Origin: Riptortus pedestris
Taxonomy: Eukaryota; Arthropoda; Insecta; Hemiptera; Alydidae
Length of the DNA stretch: 64,000 bases
Direction of reading: 5' to 3'
Assembly: GCA_019009955.1 (NCBI GenBank)
Contig: CM032228.1
Coordinates: 2,347,501-2,411,500, forward strand
Shown piece by piece: positions 56,926 through 64,000 of this stretch. Numbering within the stretch: position 1 is the stretch's first letter; every line of letters begins with the position of its first letter. A program made the position numbers and the translations under genes. Below the pieces are notes generated by a model. It saw only the letters and a program-made list of their open reading frames with translations, was not told the DNA's origin and searched no databases.

Positions 56926-57260
56926 TTCCCCAAACTGCATAATGCATAACTGGAGTGGAGTGTTGGAGGAAGAGAGAGGGGATAGGCCCTCAGGTGAAAG
57001 TATCTATTGGTGCTATTATAATCTAGCCAGTGGTGCAACCCACGCGATGGGGATTGTGCTCACTATTATACATTGGTATATTCCTATATGTTTAGGTGCA
57101 GGCATAAGGGGTTCCAAATTGGAGCTTACCGTGCCGCAGCTCTCGGTGGGGATTGTCAAGGTAACCAGTGGTGCATGAGGGGTTCACATTGGTAGATGGT
57201 AAACGTGCCGCAGCAGGCGGTGGGGATTGTGCAAGTGCAGGCAGTTAATAACTAAGTGAA
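56926..57260. repeat. Decayed edge of array G
   Basis: Pieces of the unit (GCGATGGGGATTGTGCT, TAGGTGCAGGCAT, GTGCCGCAGC, GGTTCACATTGGTAGATGG) alternate with short foreign segments. Another scrap, TTGGTAGATGGGTAATGTGC, lies at 57490. The rest of 57261-57539 is unassigned. Confidence 0.8.
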
Positions 57261-57719
57261 TATTCACCAAATAATGCTAACAAAATATGAAAATCTGAAT
57301 TACTGCAAGGTGAATTAACCCAAGGTGTTCACATATTAAGTGAAAACTATGCTCCAGGCAGCTTCAGCGTGTCATTGAACAAAGGTGCAAACGGTCATCA
57401 GAAGCGAAAGATTAAAAACAATACCCATGTAAACTGACATCGTGAAAAAACACAATATCTGTAAACGTTTCAGAATTCTTATGATGGATTGGTAGATGGG
57501 TAATGTGCCGTAGGTATACTGTAAGGACTGCATCAGATTTTTATCTCAAAATAATTTTAGTAGTCTCAAACAATTTTTAAGGACGGGGGAAGGAGGAGGG
57601 TCACAAGAACATTTTTGCATCTATCTCGCATAACAAAGGTCTCGCAAAAAGAAAGTATTGTTTATGTAACACGAGTAGAAGTGGGGGTTTACTGAAAACT
57701 GAAAAATATTCGAAACTGT

Positions 57720-57720
<1 letters not shown>

Positions 57721-57778
<58 letters not shown>

Positions 57779-57788
57779 TGTATGTGTG

Positions 57789-57836
<48 letters not shown>
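57721..57836. repeat. (TG)n-(TA)n microsatellite of TE-H
   Basis: About 27 TG units, a short TGTA transition and about 23 TA units. Confidence 0.95.
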
Positions 57837-57837
<1 letters not shown>

Positions 57838-57891
57838 TTACAGTATCGAACGGACCTCATTTTCGTTACTACTAGGTAGGATCGATGGACA

Positions 57892-58654
57892 AATCAAATA
57901 CAAATGCTCCGAGAGCTAAAAAGGGTCGTCTACTTGATGTGGATTCCAAGCCACGTGGGAATAGATGGGAACGAAAAAGCAGATTTAGCAGCCAGAGAAG
58001 CCCATCAACTCGACTTTCCATCACCCAACAACAATTACATCTGCAGAACTCTATCAACCACTCAAGGAAGAACTTATAAGTCCGTCGCGCAGGGGCTGCG
58101 TAAACTAAGCAGATTTCCCTCGTGAAGTTTAGTAATAGATAAATATACATACCACCGTGAATAAATACAAACGGAAATAAGAAATGTTTCATCCAATTTC
58201 AATAACCTGCCGACAGGAAGCGTTAGGTTAGAAATGTAAACAAACGGGTCTGCCCGCCTCACACCGGAAAGAAAAACAATTACTGAAATATATCAGAATA
58301 TAACTCATTAATTTTATTGAGAACTATTTACTATATCTACTTGTGTAATTTATAATGAGTCAGAATAATTGTTATCTCAATCAATAAAATTTTAGTAGTC
58401 CAAAACCTTAAGACGGGGGGGGGGGCAGGGCATATTTGCATGTATCTCGTATAATAAAGGTCTCTTGAATACAATTTTTGGTATTTAAACTTCCAATAAT
58501 GTGATTTATTATGTAGCTGAGTATTGTTTACGTAACATGAGTAGAAGTGGCGGTTTGCTGAAAACTGAAAAATGCAAATATCTCGGTTAATATTCAAGAG
58601 AGAGAATAAATGTATATAACAATATTTATAGTAAATAAAATATTAATTAAACAA

Positions 58655-58704
<50 letters not shown>

Positions 58705-59325
58705 GAACGGACCTCATTTTCGTCATCTCCTGGGTAGGATCGATGGACATTTGAAGAAATTTGTCGAAAATCGCGTCATGAGTACGCCCTCAATAGCTGA
58801 TTTCCCTTAAGGGAAATCTGCTAAAAAACTGGCAACACATGTGGAATGAAACCCAGAACAATAAAATAAAAACTGTTAAAACCACCATCCGCCATGGAAA
58901 TATTCTACAAGAGACCACAGAAGAGATGAAGTTGTATTAGGAAGACTCCGAATAGGGCACACAAGATTTACGCATGGCTATCTTATGACAAAATATCAAC
59001 CCCCGATTTGTGAGAAGTGTAACACAGAACTGACTATCTATCACATATTAATGGAATGCCATACGTTTACAGATATTAGAAACAAATAAAATATTTCCAA
59101 TAGTATAGAAGTGGCCCTTGGAGATGACCCGAAAGAACTCGATAAATTATTTAATTTTGTAAAAAACACGAATTTATACAAAGAAATTTAAAGTGAAATT
59201 GCTCGTATCCTCGTTTATATTGTTAAAATGGCGATATGGATGAGGATACCAAAATGTGAATTATAAATATTACAGGGCGATGATAACCTGGTAGTTTTTC
59301 CCCCTTAAACCCTATACAACAACAA
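57892..59325 (+). pseudogene. 5'-truncated non-LTR retrotransposon: RNase H end and CCHC tail, with TE-H inside
   Basis: A 9-bp target duplication, CGATGGACA (57883-57891 and 59326-59334), frames the insertion, and a short CAA tail precedes the right copy. The first part encodes the C-terminal RNase H segment VVYLMWIPSHVGIDGNEKAD, then LAAREAH. The frame is cut after RTYK by a TE-H copy and resumes with NWQHMWNE. After a frame change come DEVVLGRLRIGHTRFTHGYL and the zinc pattern CEKCNTELTIYHILMEC, then a stop. The first RNase H acidic residues and all reverse-transcriptase sequence are missing through truncation. It belongs to the same class as 26104-27237 but is clearly a different copy. 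Inactive. Confidence 0.88.
58081..58824 (+). mobile_element. TE-H complete copy nested in the retrotransposon
   Basis: From TCCGTCGCGCAGGGGCTGCG (second leader type, CCCTCGTGAAGTTTA) to GGGAAATCTGCTAA, 744 bp. The flanking reading frame (RTYK then NWQHMW) is rejoined when the element is removed, which fixes the ends to within a few A's. (TA)n lies at 58660-58699, G-tract at 58416. Confidence 0.9.
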
Positions 59326-59430
59326 CGATGGACATTTGAAGAAATTTTTCGAAAATTGCGTCATGACTACAACCTCAATAGCTGATTTCCCTTGAGGGAA
59401 ATCTGCTAAAACAATGAGTAGAATGAGGGA

Positions 59431-60489
59431 GGGTTATGGAAGTCCGAAAACGAAATAGTACAAATACATCGCTTAACATTCGAGTTAGGAAAGAAACACA
59501 ATTATAGGCCATCAATAGGGTTATGGAAGTCTGAAAACGAAATAGTACAAATACATCGCTTAACATTCGAGTAAGGAAAGAAACACAATTATAGGCCATC
59601 AATAGGGTTATGGAAGTCTGAAAACGAAATAGTACAAATACATCGCTTAACATTCGAGTTAGGAAAGAAACACAATTATAGGCCATCAATAGGGTTATGG
59701 AAGTCTGAAAACGAAATAGTACAAATACATCGCTTAACATTCGAGTTAGGAAAGAAACACAATTATAGGCCATCAATAGGGTTATGGAAGTCTGAAAACG
59801 AAATAGTACAAATACATCGCTTAACATTCGAGTTAGGAAAGAAACACAATTATAGGCCATCAATAGGGTTATGGAAGTCTGAAAACGAAATAGTACAAAT
59901 ACATCGCTTAACATTCGAGTTAGGAAAGAAACACAATTATAGGCCATCAATAGGGTTATGGAAGTCTGAAAACGAAATAGTACAAATACATCGCTTAACA
60001 TTCGAGTTAGGAAAGAAACACAATTATAGGCCATCAATAGGGTTATGGAAGTCTGAAAACGAAATACATAGTACAAATACATCGCTTAACATTCGAGTTA
60101 GGAAAGAAACACAATTATAGGCCATCAATAGGGTTATGGAAGTCTGAAAACGAAATACATAGTACAAATACATCGCTTAACATTCGAGTTAGGAAAGAAA
60201 CACAATTATAGGCCATCAATAGGGTTATGGAAGTCTGAAAACGAAATACATAGTACAAATACATCGCTTAACATTCGAGTTAGGAAAGAAACACAATTAT
60301 AGGCCATCAATAGGGTTATGGAAGTCTGAAAACGAAATAGTACAAATACATCGCTTAACATTCGAGTTAGGAAAGAAACACAATTATAGGCCATCAATAG
60401 GGTTATGGAAGTCTGAAAACGAAATAGTACAAATACATCGCTTAACATTCGAGTTAGGAAAGAAACACAATTATAGACCATCAATAGTT
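59431..60489. repeat. Minisatellite array H, 87-bp unit, about 12 copies, derived from TE-H interior
   Basis: The unit (GGGTTATGGAAGTCTGAAAA, then TACAAATACATCGCTTAACA, then TTCGAGTTAGGAAAGAAACA) aligns in order with the TE-H interior (GGGTTTACTGAAAACTGAAA, GCAAATATCTCGGTTAATAT, TTCAAGATAGAGAATAAATG). The left flank AACAATGAGTAGAATGAGGG corresponds to the TE-H segment just upstream, and the right flank continues the body. Three units (60060-60260) have a 4-bp CATA insertion. Confidence 0.95.
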
Positions 60490-60650
60490 TGTTAACAAAA
60501 TTGGTTCTACAACATTTTAAGAAGATCCGACTTATAATAAGGCAGATATTAATTCCCTTCTAATGCGCCACTATTCCAGCTCCGAATACAGCCAATAACG
60601 ATCTTGACTGAAACGGTTAAATATGAAGTCCTAAAAATGAAAAGAAAAAA
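60490..60650 (+). mobile_element. TE-H body continuing from array H
   Basis: AAAATTGGTTCTACAACATT, AGATCCGACTTATAATAAGG, CAGCCAATAACGATCTTGAC and AAACGGTTAAATATGAAGTC follow the TE-H body order. It is lost in an A-rich run before the hairpin region. Confidence 0.75.
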
Positions 60651-60914
60651 AAAACATTTTTTCAGGAATTTTATAAGTTGAAACGATGTTTTGTCTCTAC
60701 TGAGCTCATCTTTTGAATCAGAAGCACTTCAATCCCCTACAAAACAGCATTTAACAGTCAGCTTTCAAAACAACATCAACTTGAGCGACAACTAAATTCC
60801 TGCGATTTTCATAACATAAACCCCAAAGCTCCGGGTTGTAGATTGTTAGTTAAAAAACATTATGGCGATGAGTGGACTTGAAATCCTGGACTAGAATATT
60901 ATTGGGCATCCTTA
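60651..60914. other. Unassigned stretch
   Basis: Nothing recognised. Confidence 0.5.
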
Positions 60915-61703
60915 CAGAAGGAATGTGATAAGGACAAACAGGAAGAAGGAACCTGGTAAGGACAAACAGGAAGAAGGAACCTGGTAAGGACAAACAGGAA
61001 GAAGGAACCTGATAAGGACAAACAGGAAGAAGGAACCTGGTAAGGACAAACAGGAAGAAGGAACCTGGTAAGGACAAACAGGAAGAAGGAACCTGGTAAG
61101 GACAAACAGGAAGAAGGAACCTGGTAAGGACAAACAGGAAGAAGGAACCTGGTAAGGACAAACAGGAAGAAGGAATCTGATGAGGACAAACAGGAAGAAG
61201 GAACCTGGTAAGGACAAACAGGAAGAAGGAACCTGGTAAGGACAAACAGGAAGAAGGAACCTGGTAAGGACAAACAGGAAGAAGGAACCTGATAAGGACA
61301 AACAGGAAGAAGGAACCTGGTAAGGACAAACAGGAAGAAGGAACCTGGTAAGGACAAACAGGAAGAAGGAATCTGATGAGGACAAACAGGAAGAAGGAAC
61401 CTGGTAAGGACAAACAGGAAGAAGGAACCTGATAAGGACAAACAGGAAGAAGGAATCTGATGAGGACAAACAGGAAGAAGGAACCTGGTAAGGACAAACA
61501 GGAAGAAGGAACCTGGTAAGGACAAACAGGAAGAAGGAATCTGATGAGGACAAACAGGAAGAAGGAACCTGGTAAGGACAAACAGGAAGAAGGAACCTGA
61601 TAAGGACAAACAGGAAGAAGGAATCTGATGAGGACAAACAGGAAGAAGGAACCTGGTAAGGACAAACAGGAAGAAGGAATCTGATGAGGACAAACAGGAA
61701 GAA
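60915..61703. repeat. Minisatellite array I, 28-bp unit, about 28 copies
   Basis: The unit is AAGGACAAACAGGAAGAAGG plus AACCTGGT. Three variants (AACCTGGTAAGG, AACCTGATAAGG, AATCTGATGAGG) occur in a recurring order, mostly in the right half. The unit length shifts frame by one each copy, giving three overlapping Leu/Pro/Ser-rich minus frames that are artefacts. Confidence 0.96.
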
Positions 61704-61845
61704 AGTCATTCACAATCAAGATACAAATGAAAATGCTTTTGTTTATTTTTATCAATTGTATAAATGTTAATTTTGTATGGAAAAGTGAGAATACAATTTG
61801 TTTTTATGTTTATGTGTATTATTTTGTCATATCTATTTCAAAAAG
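61704..61845. other. Short AT-rich gap
   Basis: Nothing recognised. Confidence 0.5.
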
Positions 61846-62360
61846 TCCGTCAGGCTGCGTAAACTAAGCAGATTTCCCTCGTGATGTTTAACAACAGATG
61901 AACCTACATACAGCTAACACAACACCACCACGAATATTAAGTGAATAAATACAAACGGTAATAAGAAACCTCCAGACGGGAAGCACCAAAAACGTAAAAC
62001 AAACAGGTGTGCCAACTTCCAACAGGAAAGAAAATTATACTGAAAAATATCAAAATATAACATATTAATTTTATTGAAAACTGTTTACTATATCTAGTGG
62101 AGTAATTTATAATATATCAGAACAATTTTTATCTCAATTAATCAAATTTTAGAAGTCCAAGAACTTAAGAAGCCCCCCCCCCCCTTCTCACCATAACATT
62201 CTTGCATTTATCTCTTATAATAAAGGTTTCTCGAAAACAATATTTGGTATGTAATCTTCGAATATTAAGGTTTATTATATAACCGAGTATTGCTAGTTTA
62301 ACATGAGTAGAAGTGGGGGTTTGCTGAAGGCTGAGAATGTATAATACCTGAAATCGCCGC
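61846..62360 (+). mobile_element. TE-H 5' half (second leader type), forward
   Basis: TCCGTCAGGCTGCGTAAACT has lost the CGCAGGGG half of the 5' hairpin. The leader (CACAACACCACCACGAATAT), a C-tract at 62175 and GAGTAGAAGTGGGGGTTTGC follow. It ends near GAGAAATCTGCTACAG. Confidence 0.7.
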
Positions 62361-62439
62361 AGAGAAATCTGCTACAGATGGACTTAGCAGCTATTGATTC
62401 TAGACGCCTCATATTTAGTATGCTATATTAGTAAAGCAA

Positions 62440-62790
62440 ATAGTTTCGAATAAAAAACGAAAAACATTAACTTAATCGATGACGTCATCACAACATATTT
62501 GCATTTATCTCACAAAGTAAAAGTTCAACGAAAACCATATTTGACATTTAACCTTGGAATGAAGTGGTTCATAACACAACAGATTATTGTTAAGATGGCA
62601 TGAGTAGGATTGGGGCTTTGCTGACAACTAAGAAATGCAAATATCTCGGTTAATATTCAAGGTAGAGAATAAATGTATATAACATTTAGAAGTCATTTAA
62701 TTTGCAGTAAGATTGATTTTATACACTTTTTCGATCCGACGTATAGTAACGGATATTTTGAATTTTCCAAAATACTCTATCTATATGTTA
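62440..62790 (+). mobile_element. TE-H body fragment, forward
   Basis: GATGACGTCATCACAACATA, CATGAGTAGGATTGGGGC, AATGCAAATATCTCGGTTAA and TCGATCCGACGTATAGTAAC. Lost before the C-tract. Confidence 0.7.
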
Positions 62791-62979
62791 TGTATAATAC
62801 ATGGTTCTATAATACTTTACAATCATTCTTAAAAACGAAGATATTTTGAAGTTTCGGATTTCCCCACTTGTAAACCCAATGTTTTCCTGGGGCGATTTCA
62901 GCAATTAACGACTGTAAACTTTAGTGTTGTATGAACGGTCAAATAGCGAGTATGGTATAAATCAAATAAACATTTTTAA

Positions 62980-63420
62980 GTAAAGAACGTAAAATGTTAA
63001 TAATGATAACGCCATAACGTATTAGTACATCATCTAGTAAAGATCTGATGAAAACAACGTATGATATTCAATTTCCGAATTATTTGGTTCATGATGTAAC
63101 AGGTTACTTTTAATATGGCATTAGTAGGAGTGGGGGTATACTCCACCGTGAGACCGAAAATATCTCCGCTAGTATTCATGAAAGAAAAAATATCTATATA
63201 AACCATTTACCTTGTATACAATTATTTATTATACAATTTTTCGATGCGACGCATAAAAACATAATAATATTTTGATTTTTCAAAATTCTCCCCTCTGACT
63301 CCCCCCCTCCCTCCGGTCCGATTTTAGTCATTAACAAACTTGACCTTTAGTTTGACACAAAACGTTTAGTTATCTATTTCGGTAAGGATCACACTAAAAT
63401 TACGACCTCGTACTCGGTTA
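62980..63420 (+). mobile_element. TE-H body fragment, forward
   Basis: GGCATTAGTAGGAGTGGGGG at 63118, a C-tract at 63301 and AACTTGACCTTTAG follow the TE-H order, ending near the internal hairpin (ACGACCTCGTACTCGG). No (TA)n tract. 63421-63575 holds nothing recognised. Confidence 0.65.
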
Positions 63421-63575
63421 ATAATCAACATTAAGAAAAAACCTACACAGCAACATTTACAGAACATTTCTTTGAAATAATATTGGTTCCATACATTTTT
63501 TTTTTTAAATTAGTTGCCAAACGACGGCGAGTTACTCATCAATCAGTAGTACTCAAAAAAGGAAAACAGCAAAAG

Positions 63576-63753
63576 TCCGTCACGCAGGGTATGCGTAAAC
63601 TAAGCAGATTTCCCATGTGAAACTTTACAATAGAGAATTCTCTTTACTGGTAACACAACACCACCGTGATTAAATACAAACGGTAATGAGAAATCTTTCA
63701 GTTAATTACAATAAATTCCCAACTGAAACGGCTTCTGAATTGTACGAATAATA
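63576..63753 (+). mobile_element. TE-H 5' end (second leader type), cut by a Tc1/mariner-like element
   Basis: TCCGTCACGCAGGGTATGCG, GAAACTTTACAATAGAGAAT and the leader ending CTTCTGAATTGTACGAATAA. The next element begins at a TA. Confidence 0.75.
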
Positions 63754-64000
63754 CAGGGTCCGGCAGAAAGGACGGACGGTTTTCAAAAAGTTATAAAACA
63801 GTTAATTTTTACTCAAAAACAAATTTATTGATGCAATAAGGTTCACAAGAAAATAGCATTTGAGACAGTCAGGTGTGGCAAATAACCTCAGGCATGTGGT
63901 GGCCGAAATCGTTGATGCAGTGCTGGAGGCGTTCTTGGAAGTTCGCATAGACTCTCTCTAACATTGCTCCCTCAACTTGGGCGACTTCCTCGCGAATTTC
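63754..64000 (-). mobile_element. Tc1/mariner-superfamily transposon, 3' end, runs off the window
   Basis: The end CAGGGTCCGGCAGAAAGGAC follows TA at 63752, as expected for a TA-inserting element. The minus strand encodes the C-terminus of a transposase. The other end and most of the gene lie beyond 64000. Confidence 0.65.
63869..64000 (-). CDS. Transposase, IS630/Tc1/mariner type (C-terminal part)
   Basis: Forty-three codons enter from the right edge and end in TGA (63869-63871). The visible residues include LERVYANFQERLQHCINDFG then HHMPEVICHT. A short helix with R-x2-Y/W-x-N-x3-R-L-x2-C-I followed by G-H-H is typical of the C-terminal end of DDE transposases of the Tc1/mariner group found in arthropods. 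None of the DDE catalytic residues lies in the window, so integrity cannot be judged; the visible part has no stop or frameshift. The stop lies about 115 bp inside the transposon end, a plausible 3' untranslated length. Family assignment is by motif memory. Confidence 0.6.
   Translation of the reverse strand, partial: EIREEVAQVEGAMLERVYANFQERLQHCINDFGHHMPEVICHT

Larger units (their letters stand above)
57540..59408 (+). mobile_element. TE-H outer copy, forward, split by a non-LTR retrotransposon
   Basis: The body (AATAATTTTAGTAGTCTCAA, GAGTAGAAGTGGGGGTTTAC), a (TG)n-(TA)n tract and ATTTTCGTTACTACTAGGTA lead to CGATGGACA at 57883. The element resumes at CGATGGACATTTGAAGAAAT (59326) and ends GGGAAATCTGCTAA at 59408. 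Its 5' end is not recognisable next to array G. Confidence 0.8.

Noticed and set aside
55474..56947. Cys/Pro-rich minus-strand frames as a secreted cysteine-rich protein
   Set aside because: They follow the 78-bp unit of array G exactly, and two frames are open at once.
60850..61755. Three overlapping Leu/Pro/Ser-rich minus frames as membrane proteins
   Set aside because: Hydrophobicity comes from the 28-bp unit read in three frames; each frame gives the same peptide in rotation.
1..64000. tRNA or rRNA genes
   Set aside because: The only box A/B-like sequences lie in the SINE copies, which lack a foldable intact tRNA and have repeat boundaries; no rRNA segment was recognised.

Overview
This is eukaryotic, AT-rich, gene-poor DNA, almost certainly from an invertebrate animal. 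An arthropod is the best guess: the non-LTR retrotransposon tails (RLRIGHT..THG..M...C..C......H.L..C) and the Tc1/mariner-like transposase end look like arthropod versions, but the species cannot be read from the window. I see no intact host gene. The window is a mosaic of three layers: tandem-repeat arrays, several families of mostly non-autonomous transposons inserted into each other, and degraded retrotransposon pieces. The long open frames (up to 1588 codons) come from repeat units whose length divides by three and are not believable genes.

Tandem arrays. Nine unrelated minisatellites fill about 17 kb: A (121 bp, 628-3270), B (45 bp, 3276-4951), C (28 bp, 10661-13130, 88 units), D (38 bp, 16448-18866), E (51 bp, 20514-25176, about 91 units), F (23/35 bp, 44893-46177), G (78 bp, 55509-56925), H (87 bp, 59431-60489) and I (28 bp, 60915-61703).

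Transposons. The dominant family, here called TE-H, has more than 30 full or partial copies. Its 5' end is a hairpin (TCCGTCACGCAGGGGCTGCG), its 3' end is a palindrome around TTTCCCTTAAGGGAAA followed by TCTGCTAA, and it carries an internal (TA)n tract beside an ACCGCTCTAGCGGT hairpin. It resembles non-autonomous Helentron/HINE elements; no Rep-helicase gene is present. A second family, TE-B, looks like a non-autonomous canonical Helitron (5' TC, 3' GC-rich hairpin, then CTAG before T). Others are a foldback element with long inverted arms, tRNA-derived SINEs, an hAT-like remnant, a solo-LTR-like piece with a TATA box, three non-LTR retrotransposon remnants with RNase H and/or CCHC tail, and the end of a Tc1/mariner-like transposon running off the right edge.

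The most gene-like item is an intact 132-codon frame (5689-6087, minus). It resembles the N-terminal DNA-binding part of Crypton-type tyrosine recombinases without the catalytic domain, and sits between 16-bp perfect inverted repeats.

How the layers relate: most arrays touch or grow out of transposon ends. Array H is a tandem amplification of an internal TE-H segment, B ends in the TE-H 5' terminus, E starts at the TE-H C-tract, and D and F run straight into TE-B. The TE-H (TA)n tract has repeatedly taken insertions of other elements. A hammerhead-ribozyme-like core (CTGANGA, short stem, GAAA) recurs in two element families.
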